Shown: piece by piece, positions 1 to 13,479 of the stretch
Numbering within the stretch: the first letter of the stretch is position 1
Layout: each line of letters starts with the position of its first letter
Assembly (NCBI GenBank): GCA_007922305.1
Contig: ML677334.1
Location: 18,092,969-18,156,968 of the forward strand
Source of the DNA: Dermatemys mawii
Lineage: Eukaryota; Chordata; Testudines; Dermatemydidae
Length of the DNA stretch: 64,000 nt
Direction of reading: 5' to 3'
Program-made: the position numbers and the translations under genes
The notes under the pieces: model-generated
Told to the model about the DNA's origin: nothing
The model's input: the letters and a program-made list of their open reading frames with translations, nothing else
Database searches by the model: none

Positions 1-1389
1 AATTAAATTAATTACAAACACTTTTACCACTGATGCACTTGCTTTAAAAATATCAGTTCATTTTCAACTTGCAGCTCCTGCATTATCTTATTTTGAAAAA
101 TTAACTGAAAATAAAATCTTGTTTTCTTTTTGACTGTTTTTAGAAAAATCGGGGTAATCTCAAGGGTGAAATACTGCAATTTATTCATTTAAATAGATGA
201 AGGGACTGATGATTGAAATAGCAGACTGATGAAAAAAATACAAACTTTTTAAGTGTGTTGGTGGAGGTTCCATGTTCTGTACTACACTGTTTAGCTTTAT
301 TATCATTCAAAATCTTACAACATAAAGGTGTGGCACTTATTTATGGGTAATTTATCATCAGAGAGGCAAATTTACAAAGAAATCAAGGGCCTAAATACAA
401 GTCAGAACAGGAGAAAGAAGATTGCATTCATGTAATGAGGAAGAATATTTTGTGTGTGTGCTGTTTCGGTTGTGAAAGATACAAGCAGAAAGACCCAAAG
501 CAAAAAAAGCCAAACGGATCAAACATCACTGGCAATAAACACAGACAGTATCTAGTTGTTTTGTTTTGTTTTTAAATTATCTGTTAATCTTGGCAGCATT
601 CCACAAGATACTTGAGCTGCCTGGATGACTGACCAAAGACACAAATTGTTGCAATAATTTGTATACCACAATATTACACTCATTAGTGGTCACATTTTAC
701 AGCCCTTATTTCCCTGCTAAATCCAGATATGCAGCAGGCCTGTCTTGTCCTGTCTAATCCAGAGGGGAAAAAACAAAACTTGCAGTTTCAGTGTAGCTGA
801 CTAGTTTAGCAACTATCAACATTAAGCGGACACTCAGCTATATCAACCTATAGGTTTAGTAAGTGCCTTACTAAAGAAAGTAAAAAATCTTTAGGTATCT
901 TAGTACAAGCTTCTATATTCAAAAGTTTGAAAATAGTGCTGGTTGGAACCCAGAATTCCCATCTGATGTGAAAACACCCCCCCAAATCATTTTTTTTTAA
1001 ACTCTGTTCTTCATCAGAACAAAAACTCACCAATTTCAAAGTTTTCCATTGAATCCTGGGGAAGCCTAAACACCAGGGGTTCCAGGGCTATCAGAGTCCT
1101 GGTTTTGCAGCAGCCCATGAAGCAGGCAAGCTGGAAGAACCCAATAGACAGGTTCCTGCAAAATGTTTTCATTTTGATAAGTCATCATTTTCCAGTAGAA
1201 AAATGTCCCAATCAGTTCTACTCAAAGACAGCTGGAATATGGGATTTACAGTCACAAAAGCACCTCCCTGTTAATCCTACTTTAAAGTTGCAAAATAAAG
1301 TTTCTCTGAGGCAAAGCTACTTTTCATATGCTTTAGAAAATCATTCAAAAGACTGAGAATGATTCAAGAAAGCACCGAAGCCCATGGTT

Positions 1390-1497
1390 AAATCCATCCC
1401 TATGCAGGAAAGCACTAAAGTATGTACTGAATTTTAAGCATGTGCCTAAGACCATTTGACTGGCTTAATTCAGTGCAGAAGTGCTTTCTCAAATCAA
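1390..1497. repeat. foldback (palindromic) element fragment
   Basis: The left part has GCAGGAAAGCACTAAAG and the right part the inverted form TGCAGAAGTGCTTTCT, with a 'taagcatgtgc' core between. The same core and arms occur near 17.4, 53.0, 60.2 and 62.9 kb, so this is a decayed copy of a dispersed foldback element. Confidence 0.5.
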
Positions 1498-3300
1498 GAC
1501 TTTTCCTGACTCAGAGCCCAACTGTTTAAAGAAATACATTTCTTACGCAAATTTTAGAATTTGAGAAGTATTCATGTCCGTTATTCCAATTATTGAAATA
1601 TGAAACTATACATAAACAGTTCAGCCAGTAGATTAGCTCAGATGCTTTGGGAACTGGACATTCCTTTCCTGTAGTAGAAATTGGAGCTTTTCTATTATGG
1701 GACAAGTTAGTAGATTTTTAAAATGAACTAACACTGACCTATCAGCTTCACTTTCTTAAATTCCATATCCCCTTTCTCTGGAGTGGAACCACAAACTTTC
1801 ACCCCCCCCAAAAAAAATTCATCACATTTATTCCTTCAGCAAAGCTAAAAGGACTAGCTGCAACATTTGTGTGTTACTGAAAACTGACCCATGATTTCAC
1901 AGATATGAAATAAACAGAATCTAGTTATTCATAGTAATAGGACAATCAATTTCCTATTATTTAGGGACCACGTACAATTTAGATTTGGAACGGAGACGTG
2001 AAATTTGAATCTGAAGTCAAGCAACCCAATAAGTTCTTAGATATTGATCCTCAGATCCCTCTTTAATCAGTCCCACCACAGAAATTCCAAACCATTCAGT
2101 ACATACAGCTGGGGATAGGTGATGGAAATTTTCAAGACTGATGCAATGACATAAGACACTTTATAATTCTTAAAATTGGCAGGTAAATACTCTTGGGCAA
2201 GTAACTACTCGACTTTCTCAATTGCCTTATTTCCATCAACTTGAAAAACAAAACAGAAAAACTCAGCCCTCTTTTATAACCCTAATTTTTTTCTTACATA
2301 CAAATGTGAAGTACAGCAATACTGCCTTTGTCTTCAACTAAACAACTCCTTAAATCAAACAGGCATGATAGTTACATTAACATGGAATGTCTAAAGAGCT
2401 TTGTGCAGTTTTTCTGGGGTATTTTTGCCAGCTTTGTCAGTGAAGTTTATTTTTGCACTGGGACGTGATCATCTGCTTGCCATACATTGAGCCTTCAGTA
2501 AAATCATGCTATTCCCAGGTTTAAGGACTTCTCAGAATCCTAGAACAGGCCATGCACTTTGCAAGTTTCTTAATTAGGCAGAAAACTTAACTTCCAATAT
2601 ACTCAGCCTCAAAATTCAAAAGGATCCAGGACCTGTATTAACCAAAATTTCAAGTGGCTTGGCCAAACCACTCTTGAGCTATGATATAACAAACCATCTA
2701 ACCCCCAGACATCAGAAATAACTAATCCAATTCAGCTCAAATTTGCCCAATAAATGTCTCCACTTACCACAAATACCCAGTTCCAAGCCACTGCCTAATC
2801 ACCCCTCCATTCAATTTTGGCCCTCCTCCATATCTCTGCATCCCAAGCAGTTCAATTCAAGACATCTTCATGACACTTCCGGCTCCCTGACAATTTCATG
2901 AGCCGCTGTCCAGGCCCAAATACCTTTCCCTCTTGCTCATTTGATGAACCCCTAATAACTCTCAAAACCCAACCTTCCAGCCCTGCTTATTTCAGGGCCT
3001 CTCATCCCCCATTCTGGCGGAAGCCTCTATATAGTTCCTAGCCAAGCAGCAGTTCAATGGCTCCTCACCTGAACACCAGGCCAGGATGCATCACCTACTC
3101 CAGCACTGATACAGGAACTCACGTTTGGGGAGAGGAGTAGTTGTGGGTGGGAGGGGCAGCAGCCAGGGCACAGGTTAAGAGGCAGCTTATCTGCCTCAGG
3201 GTGTACAACACCCCACTGTAACCATGCAGCATTCATCCATTCTTGGTTACTAATGATCCAATTGATCCTACGGAACAGAGATAATCTTCTGAGCCTCGCT

Positions 3301-3332
3301 TTGTGTGTGTGCTCACACACACACACACACAC
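3301..3332. repeat. (TG)n/(CA)n microsatellite with inverted halves
   Basis: A GT run is followed directly by CTCACACACAC repeats, so the two halves can pair. A second short GT/CA inversion lies near 3411-3428. Confidence 0.85.
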
Positions 3333-5732
3333 GCTCCCCTCAGCTTTCAAAACCTTCCTCCCTCTCATACTCCCATGCGCACACGTAAGTCCTCACTTTA
3401 CCTGATGTGATATGTGTGTGCGCACACATGCTATGGGTTTGAGATAAAGAGTTTCTTCCAGCTGTGAATCCTCTCTAATCCCTGCTTCTGGTGTTTGGAA
3501 GAATGCTAATTTAGCTAATGTTTAGATCTAAAATAAAGAGATATTTATTGAAGCATTAATTGAATGCTGTAAAAATGCATTCCCTGGACACTTATGAGGC
3601 TTTAAATTTCAACTGCTTAGACGACACGTGAGTGTTCATTTGCTAAAGACGTTAAGGGCAGTTTGAGAAATGTCAGCGAACGCCATTCAATTTGAGAAGC
3701 GTGAAACATGCAGTATAGTTTGACCTGGGTCAGTACTGGCATGCAAAATGTTAAAGTGTCAGCGAGAAAGAACGAAGAACCATCCCAGCTGTCAGGTCTA
3801 AGGGCAGTGGAAACAAAAGGAAAGGTCATTAATATGTTGTAATTCCATTACAACATTCCAGTAGAATCTTGCCCTGCTAAATACTCAAACATAAAGGTCT
3901 TTGCTTTAAGTGTATATAAATCCTTCTTATAGCCTCCTGGGTGATGTTTGGATTCATTCGTTATCATGCATTCTCTCACAAAAGAAAGAAAACCCCAAAT
4001 TCAAAACCACATATCCTGGGAAGCTGGCAAGAGGAAACATGTTAAAGCCAGCATTAAATTAACTGTATTTACTAGACATATGGATGTCTCCTGCATGACT
4101 TATTGTGTTGTAATATAGCTTGAGTTTGCAGAAGTTTGTTTAGATCTGGGATTTCTGGTTCTGGCCAATTACTGATGAACAGATTATAATGTTACTTTAG
4201 TGCAAATCAGTATTAACACACACAAAAAAAATCCAGATAAAGTGTGGGTTTATAGTAGATTCAAATAATCTATCAATTACAAGTGAAAATAAATTGTTTG
4301 GTCTCATCCTTACCCTGTTTGCTTATTTTCCCGTGAATTTGTTACATGCATAATCTTCATTCAAGAAAAGCCCTATGCTGTAATAGTAGCAGGGATTGGG
4401 GGTTGGCTGATCTGGATTAAGGAGCATTGGCATGATTTTTTTGGTGGAGGTCGGGAGGAAGGTGGGGAGGTGATGCATACCTGCCTGCACAATACAATAC
4501 ATGCTCAGGCTAATGTCAGTAATATCTCAATTTATAACCAATAAATTCACTCGCAAATTTTAAATCACTTGACACAGAAAAGAAAATCTTTGTGGCTCTA
4601 TGATCATCAGATGTAATTTCTACTCAAAAATCAACTATTTACCACCACCACCACCCCCCAACAGACACATTTTGAAAACTTGCCACAGCTTATACTTAAA
4701 AAATGTGTCTTAAGGAATGATTGACAAACGCTAGTTTTGGTTACACCAGTGTAAATACAGAATAATTCCACTGAGTTACTCACTGTGCTGCTCATTTTAA
4801 GGTGAAGGACTAGCGAAACCATAACTCACCTGACATATTCATTCTATGCCTGCTAATATTTTATTCATACCACCCGTCATTAATAAAGATGGAACTTTAG
4901 ACTCACGATTGCTCTGTTTACAAAACCACCCAGGCTTCTTTCCATATCATTTAAGCAAGATCAGCCACTTAATGTGCAATTTTTTAGGAAATTGCACATA
5001 CCAAAATTGCATATTTTGAATCTGTAAAATTCCCTGAACAAACTTTCACAAAGTGAATCCTATTTCTGTTTCCCAGCAAAGCACAAGAACTGAAGCTGAG
5101 ACCTTTAAAATACAAGAAGCTGCACTCTCCGGTAAACAAACAAATAATACATCTTCATAAAGGCTAATTTGTTCAAAAATGCAGGTGCATAAATAACTTT
5201 AGTCAAGATTTAGTAAAAATGTTTGCTCAACTAGTGCTTATGCCATAAAAAAATTAAAGTCTGTCTTCCTTTTTCAAGAACATAGTAGTGATCTAAAGAG
5301 TTGCTGATGTACAAGGATTAAGAACCTACCCAGGAGCTGATCATTTTGGCATGAAATTGGTACAGAACAGGGATATTATGTGAGTTTAAATGTTTTCCTG
5401 GGACTAATTTTTCTAGCACATTTTGCAAAGTCATAGCCATAGATAGCTGTCTCCTTTCAGAATGTCAGGTATTGGACTGAGGAATATAAAATGGCATAGA
5501 TCCCACTGCATTTTAAAGTAAGAACATTTACCTACTTAAGAAATGGTCTAACATTGTACATTGCAACATACTACAGCTCATTTCTACACTCCTCAGCATA
5601 AAGCTATGTGTTCTAACATGATACGAAAGTTGCAAAATTTAAATAATAGTTACACTGCCTAAAGCAAAGAAGAAACTTTGCCCATAAAATTGTATTTTTG
5701 AATAGGAGTTTGCCCACAAAAAACCTTGAGGT

Positions 5733-5742
5733 TTTATTTATT
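5733..5742 (-). promoter_or_regulatory. candidate RNF152 polyadenylation signal
   Basis: On minus this reads as two overlapping AATAAA hexamers. Just downstream comes GGTTTTTTGTGGGC, a U/GU-rich element at the right distance for cleavage. Use of this site would give a 3' UTR of about 2.9 kb. Other AATAAA hexamers lie lower, for example near 4860, 3545, 2445, 1828, 298 and 182. RNF152 messages in mammals have, as I recall, a longer 3' UTR, so this may be only one of several sites. Confidence 0.3.
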
Positions 5743-7340
5743 GCACTCACACAAAGACTGTAAAACAGGCAAATGTCAGAATCAGAAATTAGGTCAGCCA
5801 TGCATTTCAGCAGGCTCCTAACAGTACATGAAACTCACAATAACAAAACAATGCAGTGTTAAGTAATACATATGGTGTTCTGGTCAGATGATGCCTACAT
5901 CATTAATACCAGATTAAACCCCATATTTGCCTGTTGTGTAATGTGTTATGCAGTGTATTTTAACCTAATTTCTGGTTTATCCCTCCAGCTACACTCTTTG
6001 CATGGGGAATTAAAACCACGACCTTTTACGAGAGACATTATTTGAAAAGATCAAGAGAAACTGCTTTGTCAAGAACTTCAGTTGGGTATTTTATGGGTAT
6101 TCCAATGTTAATATTAGTATTGTACTCTCAGAGCCTTCTACTCCACTGTCTTGCATCTTGTCTCGTCATTTACACTTGTGCTCAGTCAATGCAAAATCAG
6201 TGTCCAGTGCCACCATTCTGCTCTAGTAGCATTTCACGCGCACACCCCCTTGGTAGATGATTACAATGGGTGAGGCAGTACAGCACTATGTCCTCTAACT
6301 CTATCCTAGCATGAAGTCTTAGGAAGGCAGAAATAGTCACAAGCTATAGCTCCATTACATGCTAACATGTAACATGGATGTAAATAGAGTTTTCCTTACA
6401 AGACAAGGATACAGCTTAACAACTTTAATACTACATGCATTTGGAATTAATATTCCATCCTATTACACCTCACTTGCACTGATGTCCAGGAGCAGAATGT
6501 TTATAATAAGCGTTTGTAAACCAGGTTCTCTGCGTATTGCATATGGTTCTGCATGTGCTCTTCTTCATGGAAAAAAGGAGGTATCAAATATGTCACTTCT
6601 GGAGTATTTTCTTTGTTATGCCCATGCAAATGACAACACATAAAAGCAGGCACAGTGCACCAAGAGTTTTATCTTCATGTGTAACCTTACATATACTAAC
6701 TTAACAATCAGGCATATATATGCCATTCTTTAGAGAATAAACATAAAGGGAGTGGGTATTGTATTTTCGAATGAGAATGATGTTCATAAGGAGCCAATTT
6801 TTCCTCCATTGCACTGGTGCAACACCATTGACTTCTTTTATGTGCCTAACTCAGTTGAAACAAGGTTCTCCAGTGTTATTACATAGGATTGAACCATCTC
6901 AGATTAACTATTAGAAAGCATATTAGTAATAGCTTAGAGGTCATTGTTCACTGTGCTTACACCTGTCCAATTGTCCATTCTTCAGACTAGCAAAACAAAT
7001 CAGGCAAACCTATAGGTTTTTTCTGCTGCAAGTCCCACTCTGACCTTTAAAAAAATATATCACACAAATCCAGACTTTCAGGCAGATTCTGATACTCTTA
7101 CTCATGATGAATACCTTATGCTACAAGTCGTCCCACAAAAGGTGGGGTGTCGGCAGAAATATCCTAATTTGGGCCTTTATGAGCAATGCATTGCAGTCAC
7201 ATGGCCTTTGTAACATGCAGTAAAAAAAAAATATTTTTTCTTGGTAGTTTCACTTTTGGCCCTATGAGCAACAAGGTTTATACTACTGAAAGGAGGCACA
7301 GGGCCTGATTATGACCTCACAACGGTTAAACACCAGTGTG

Positions 7341-7620
7341 ACTCCAGGGGATTAGGAGAGGCAGCATGGTCAAGTGGCCTGGATTCTGTTCCCAGCTCTG
7401 CCACTGACCTGATCTGTGATCTTGGGCAAGTCCCTTTCCCATCTCAATCTGTTTCCCATCACTGATTTGTCTTATCTATCTAGAGTGTGAACCCTTTGAG
7501 ATGAAAGGTGTTTCTTGCTAGATATTTGTACAATGCTTGGCACAATGAGGCCTTGATTTCTGTTTGGTCATCTCGGCATCCATAGAGTTACTGTCAATAA
7601 TGACACAGCTGCAACTATGA
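7341..7620 (+). mobile_element. MIR/CORE-like tRNA-derived SINE
   Basis: The segment has CCCAGCTCTGCCACTGACCT, then 'gatcttgggcaagtcc', then a tail of the type 'gtgaaccctttgagatgaaaggtg ... gcttggcacaatgaggcc'. This is the order found in MIR-like SINEs of turtles and other amniotes. It is inserted in sense opposite to RNF152, about 1 kb past the stop codon, so it may be transcribed within the 3' UTR. Confidence 0.65.
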
Positions 7621-8595
7621 CTGAACATGGAGACAAGGTTGGTCCTATAGTCTAAAACTTAATTTGCTACCCAGTCCTTGCAGGAAGAATGTCCAGCACT
7701 TCTATGACCCATCCCCTCACTAATCCCCAGGGAGACCAGAGCCTTGAGAAGCCAGCCTGACAGACCAGAGGTGAAACAGCATGTCCAGTGTTTACACTTC
7801 AAAGCCATATTTCATGACAGGGCTTACACAGCAGGATTTTGGCTGCACTTTTAGGTAGCCCTATTTCTTCACTTTCTTGCTCCTCTGCTTGGATCTTGCT
7901 TTAACAAAACACTTGAAAAGGACACTTCACTACAGGTGGAAACAAAATGAAAGTCTATGACAAAACACACATCACATATGAGAAACAGTCGCTTGTAAAA
8001 TATTTCCTTTTAAAAACTATTATGCAACTTTCTAACTTATTTTAATGAATGTGCAATTTAAAATATATAAAAAGCCTTACCAACTAAATGATTTTTTTTT
8101 TTACAGTTCTCCTTCACCCCCCATTAAAAAAAATGTATGGACTGGCACTGGAATATCTTTACTGAGTCTTGCACTGATTCTCATGTTCAGTTCTACTTAT
8201 ACATATTGCATTTTGATTTTAATCTACTGCATTTAAAGAGAGCGATCAGATCATATACTTTTACAGTATAACCAGGTAACTAGATGTCTTCAGTCTCATA
8301 ACATGATAAAAATCATTAGAAGTTACAGTCCATTTGATCAATGAGGATGGTGACACATGCAGTCTTCCTCAATGCTATTACCATCAGATGCTCATTATGA
8401 TTTTCTCTGTACTCTGCTGAGAGGTCTCACAGTTCGCCTTTTAGGATTGCCTTCAGACTGTCACACAGCTGTCCGGTGTCAAGCGTTCTGTAGAAATTGG
8501 TCAATGTTGCAGTGCATCATCTCACTCGAGCCTATCATCACCACTTTCCCAACCCCTATATTATCCCATCAGAGTATTCTGGGAGCAGACCCTTT

Positions 8596-9207
8596 TCAGC
8601 CGCAGGAAATCACAGTGAAACGCTTGGAAATGCAAGACATATTGTGGAGGACAATACCAAGGAGAAAGACCAAGACGCACGCCACCAAGATCACAGTGCA
8701 AACACCTGACCAGGTGGAGCTTTTCACAACGCCCCTCCTGTCTTGCTCCTCCTCTCCGACTTCCTGCGGGATCCCTCCTTGCAGGGGCTGCTGCTCAGTT
8801 GGGATTGTCATCACAGTGACTGACTTTTGCTGACTACCTGGCAGGAGGCGACAGCCAATGTCTCCTGGCAACAGCGCTCTCTCCTTGGAGATGGGCAAGG
8901 GCAACATGTAGCACCCATTGCTAGGAAGTTTGATGAAGACTGGGGTGTGCTCTGAGGTGTGGGGAATTGCAATCACAGCAATGACCTCTGGGTCATCAGG
9001 CAGCTGGGATACAGAAAATCCCGGTGGTAGTTTAGTGACACCTCGGCACCAGGGACATCTCAGGTCCTTCTGGCTTGTCCTCATCTGCTGAAGGCAAACA
9101 GAACAGCAGGTATGCTTACAGTCCAGCAACTTGGGCCTCCGTCGGGGGCTGTAATAATTGAAACAAATCTGACATTCCAGCAGAGAGTCCTGGGACAGTG
9201 TCTCCAT
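8596..9207 (-). CDS. RNF152: RNF152, lysosomal RING-type E3 ubiquitin ligase (complete CDS)
   Basis: The frame encodes 203 residues, the usual length of RNF152. The N-terminal RING-HC finger has C12, C15, C30, H32, C35, C38, C51 and C54. A conserved middle region follows, then one C-terminal membrane segment at about residues 167-187 and a short tail ending in Ile-Ser-Cys-Gly. Known for the family: RNF152 is tail-anchored in the lysosomal membrane and ubiquitinates RagA during amino-acid starvation, which dampens mTORC1. The start is the ATG at 9207, the first in-frame ATG, with A at -3 and G at +4. The frame stays open upstream, but only a TTG at 9264 could begin it earlier. There is no intron, stop or frameshift in the coding part, as expected for this single-coding-exon gene. 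Its sequence agrees nearly residue for residue with the vertebrate protein as I remember it. Confidence 0.97.
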   Translation of the reverse strand: METLSQDSLLECQICFNYYSPRRRPKLLDCKHTCCSVCLQQMRTSQKDLRCPWCRGVTKLPPGFSVSQLPDDPEVIAVIAIPHTSEHTPVFIKLPSNGCYMLPLPISKERALLPGDIGCRLLPGSQQKSVTVMTIPTEQQPLQGGIPQEVGEEEQDRRGVVKSSTWSGVCTVILVACVLVFLLGIVLHNMSCISKRFTVISCG

Positions 9208-9379
9208 TGTAGCGGTAATGGAGAAAACACCGAGTACCTTACAAAGTCTTGTAGTACAGTCCAAAATCTGAAGCCTGATGTAGTTCCTCTCTTTCTGTGA
9301 CTTCTTCCTTTTATCTCACCAGTGAAGGACAATGGTTAGGCAGTTTGTAGAGGAGCATCTGACTTGAATCTTTTGGTAT
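9208..9379 (-). other. RNF152: 5' UTR part of the RNF152 coding exon, with splice acceptor
   Basis: Read on minus, bases just above 9379 give a pyrimidine-rich tract ending TTTCTGTTTTGCTCAG, with a branch-point-like AATTAAC about 20 bases before it. This is a strong acceptor. The exon would start at 9379 and leave 172 bases of 5' UTR before the ATG. The position is inferred from splice-site quality only; no transcript evidence is available. Confidence 0.5.
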
Positions 9380-9959
9380 CTGAGCAAAACAGAAATGAAC
9401 CAGGTTAATTGGGAAGACCATACAAAATGCAGAGAAAAAGAACAGATTTTAAAATGCAAGAGAATAGAATCTGTACCTCTTAAGATGATTAATAACTAGA
9501 ATCCTTTTTAGATCCAAATTTTCAGGTCAGTCTTTACTTAGCTTCCATTTTTGTAGCTATATGCAACCACCAACACAATTTTGCAACGGCAGATTATGCC
9601 CACAAAAATGGAGGCTAGAGTCTGAAACCCTGGCCCTTAGCCCATCTTTCACTTAACACATTTTTAGAATTTCCCAAACATTTCTGCATCTTAACAATCA
9701 TTTCCATTTACGCTTATAAACCCTTAAGAATTTTTAGCTATTTCCATCCACTACTAAGTCTGTAAATGAGATAAGAAATGCAAATGCTTAAAAAGAATAA
9801 GTTTTTCTAGGCACCTAAGTTATGCCAGTAAAACATATGCATGAATGAGAAAACAACTAACTTCACTGGTGTGACCTAAAAACCCCGCAATGCCAACTGA
9901 CAAAGGGATCACTGTTCTGTAACAGTAACTCTTGTCAGGCCTGACAAACTCACTACACC

Positions 9960-10930
9960 TAACGCGTTGCTTTCATAGGACTTACTGGAAAAGGGTCAAG
10001 TGAGGTTTCTAATAAAAGCTTATGTTATACTGATACTCATAATCATTGTGAGATATACTTACAGATTATATTTTAAAAAGTTGTGTCTGTATGTACTGAA
10101 AATATGTTTTAGAGACTGTGTCCCAGGCTGGGTAGGCAAACAGGTTTTTGCCAGACAAAGAGATGTATCTCCCTTGGTAGATTATGCATTGTAAGCCAAC
10201 ACAGTGAGAGCCCCATTTTGCATACAACATGGGGGATCATCCTGAGTCTGTGAGAAACACAGTGAATTCTGGAGTATATAAGGAGGGTGAAGGGGGAAAG
10301 TCATTTGTTATCCTTCACTGATGAAACAAAAAGGACAGCACTTTCTGCATACATGAAATGGGGGATCCCAGAGAGGTTGTCTGAAAAAGCTGTGGAACAG
10401 CTTTAGGTGAGATAAACTACTTTAGACAAAAGTTTTAGCCTGATATAGTTAAGTTTAGGCTCTAAGAAACATATTATACCTCTGTTTTATATGTAGCCAT
10501 TTGTGTTTCCATCATTGTCCTTATTCACTCTCTCAAATCTTAGCCTTTGATAATAAACTTATGATTGTTTTCACTATAAACACACCTCAGTGCTGTGATG
10601 TTATATTGGAGCTGATATTAACTCAGTTGAATCAAACAAGCTGGCGTGTGGCCTGTTTCTCTGGGGACAGCTTAGATAGTAATTTCTGAGAGTGTCCAGT
10701 GACAGGGACTGGAATCTACTGGAGGACACGTCAAAGGGAATTGGGGTGCACTTCTTATTAAGTGTCAAAGCAAAGCAAGAGCTGAAAGTAACTCAGAAGA
10801 TGGTCAGATAGCTAACAGACTGGTGGTATCAGGGAGTGGACACCCATTTAAGCATGAACAAATCTTCCTCTCATTGATGCAAGAGGATAACAAGGTGATT
10901 CTCACTCCTGCGTACTCCAAGGAAGTATCC
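9960..10930 (+). mobile_element. solo LTR-like sequence of an endogenous retroelement
   Basis: It has promoter and polyadenylation landmarks in LTR order: a TATA box in AGTATATAAGG at about 10272, then AATAAA in GATAATAAACTTATG at about 10553, then a U5-like end. Its last ~110 bases resemble the end of the LTR-like sequence at 60.7-61.2 kb. No gag, pol or env frame is next to it. Exact ends and target duplication could not be fixed. Confidence 0.5.
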
Positions 10931-11384
10931 CAACAGAGAAATGCATATCTGTGTGTAAATAAAAGGAATTATCTGCTTTTCAGTAACATTAACTCTTTGT
11001 ACAGCTACATGAATATTTTGTGGGCAGAGCTGGAGTGCTTTCCTTTGAAAATTTAGCCCAATAACATCAATGGAAATTGAACTCAAGACTGTAAGCAGTA
11101 TATGACCCAAGGAGGCTAGGAGACATTAACTTGTATATAGTGATATACTAATTAACTTTATTAACATATTAAAGAACATATATTTATTAATACTGTTCTC
11201 CAGCATTAATAATTGTATTGGTTCTATTTACTTTTCAAGATGATTCTTTGACATTTCCACCTATTTCTTAGTTCAATACATTAAAGACTGTTTGTTTCCT
11301 TCACTATCGTGCCACGGGATTTTTGTTTTGTTTGCTTATGATTTTGCAGGGATTGTGAGGCATAGGGTGGGGATATTATATTTT

Positions 11385-11640
11385 TCATAGATTTAATCCC
11401 AGAAGGGACCACTGTGAGCACATAACCTACTATATAATATAGGCCCTTGGACTTCCATGAATTAATTCCTATTTGAACTAGAGCATGTGTTTCCAGTCTG
11501 AATTTGTCTAGCTTCCTTTCCCCAAACGCCTCAAAATGTGATCCCAGATTTATTTTGACAGGCCATCTGGAACATGCAGTTAGTCTAATTCCAGGTGAAG
11601 ATTGCTTAGAAACATCTAAGACTGGGTTAAATATTAGCCT
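11385..11640 (-). mobile_element. CR1-like LINE 3' end
   Basis: It starts with TTTTTCATAGATTTAATCCC then AGAAGGGACCA, the reverse complement of a CR1-type 3' tail. Further in is TCCAGTCTGAATTTGTCTAG, which I recognise from the same family. Only the 3' UTR portion is present, as is normal for 5'-truncated CR1 copies. Confidence 0.6.
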
Positions 11641-13478
11641 CTATCATCTAACCCCTTGGCCTCTACTGCAGCAGAGTTCCTAACATCTGGAGATGCAACA
11701 TTTGACATAATGGCATCAAAATGAGTAATTTTACCTCAAAATGTACTGAAGCCCCACAACACTCATTCATTCTGCCACAGCTCAATTTTAAAAAGTAAGT
11801 CATCACCTGCAGTCAGAATTAAATAGGAAAACAGCTACCCCCTTTTGGCTCACACTGTGTTGAGGACAGAAGGTAAATCACATGAGATCTTACAACATTT
11901 ATGTACCATTTCAGTTTAATGAATGTGTCAAGTTAGTGTTCCAACTGAGAGCTTCTTTGGCATGGGATTACTATCTATCTAAATGAACTCCTTAGAGTTT
12001 GTCAACAGCATGCTTCCGAAATCAGGCAAAACGTGCCAAGTTATCCAGAATGAACAGCTGGTCCAAAGGTTAATCAGGCTGGACTCTTCCCACAGCAGAG
12101 GTTTGCAAAGCCTATAGAGTCAGCCAGGTCTTACAAGGGCATTGCTGACTTCAGCATCAGTCAGAAATGTTGTTTTATCATTAGTTGCTCTGATTATCAA
12201 GTGACAGCCAAGCAAAAGTTGCTGACAGAGAAGAGCCAGTAAAGACCGTCAGAGGTATCCATAGGGCTCTGAAGGAGAGGGGGAACAAGACAATGAAATC
12301 AGACATACAAACAGAAGCAACTGGAATTATGATTAATAACGCTGAATGGTGCTGATCTGACAGCAAGATCTGCAGGGCTGAGAGACAACTAGTAATATTA
12401 ATAAAAACTAACAGGGTATGAAAATCCACAAGCACCAAAACAGAAGTGTCAGAAAGGTGCAGAAACAGATGAGAACCAGAGTGGAATATGTAAAGCAGAT
12501 GAATCCTGCAATGGGAGATCAAAGTCAAATGGAAGAATGGATGGCTGAGAATGCGACAGAGTGTCTCCCCTCCCCCGCCACACACACACCAAGAATTCAG
12601 GCTGTTATCTGGAATAGGCAAAAGTTTTTAAGGTTTGAGAAAGGATGTGTGATTAGAGAGCAATGGAAGAGGAAGAGCTGTAAAGATGCTACAGTAAATA
12701 ATTGCAATTTGCCAGGCTTGACATCTGCTCTGCTAGTGCTACGTCAGAGACCCAGGCTCTTGTTCCTTGGGTCAACAGGAAATTAGAAATAAGGTGCCCA
12801 CTTCTTGTTTCCAGTCAAGCAATTAGGAAGGACTGGTATTTCCCGCTCTTTTTGCAACCAGTTGCAGTGTGGAATGATATTGCACAAGACAACGGTAAAA
12901 TTCATAAGGCATATGTTGCAGCTAGTGCACTACATCTGGAGGAACTTGATAAGAGAACATGGAAAAAGAATGGCAGATCAGAACAAAATGAGGCTTACTG
13001 CAGTGAAAGATCAGCAAGTTAAACTGGCCCAAAACTGACCCCAGCAACAGGATCAGATGGATCTTTGGGCCCACTACAAAAAAATAAAGAGATTAAAAAG
13101 CCTAATGTGCACAATGAGATTTGGTCAATAAATAGAGAATACAATAGTATTTATTTCCCCATTAACATCATAATCCTGTCACGTAAGCCTGATATCAATG
13201 CTATTGGGCCACTGAAGTCAAGGAGAGTTTTCCATTTATTTTTTCAGTGGATTTTGGCTCAGGCCTACAGTTAAGAATGATTTTCATGCACACTTCATAG
13301 CTTAGTCAAATTTCTAAATTATATTAACTTTAAAACCTGTGACAAATAAATTAAAAACATACTTGTAGAATGAAATACAATATGCAGAAAATGAAATATA
13401 ACAACACATTTCAAAGGCTGACTTATGGACATTGATATGCCACTGACAGCTTCAAACTTTGGAGAAATTTATGGATGC

Positions 13479-13479
<1 letters not shown>

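Larger units (their letters stand above)
1..8595 (-). other. probable RNF152 3' UTR and downstream flank
   Basis: No host coding frame is visible. The stretch is AT-rich and mostly unique, with a foldback fragment near 1.4 kb, microsatellites at 3.3 kb and one SINE at 7.3 kb. The part nearest 8595 must be RNF152 3' UTR, since the stop codon lies at its edge; how far the transcript runs is unknown. In human the next gene on this side is CDH20 (from memory), but none of it is recognisable here. Confidence 0.45.

Noticed and set aside
8357..8833. 158-codon plus frame across the RNF152 coding region
   Set aside because: It is antisense to a clearly conserved coding sequence and has no features of its own.
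9208..9264. 19-residue N-terminal extension of RNF152
   Set aside because: The extension would begin with TTG, not ATG; the ATG at 9207 has a strong context and gives the known 203-residue length.
12418..12786. 122-codon plus frame and the overlapping 146-codon minus frame
   Set aside because: Neither shows a domain, signal or repeat; lengths are within chance for this much unconstrained DNA.
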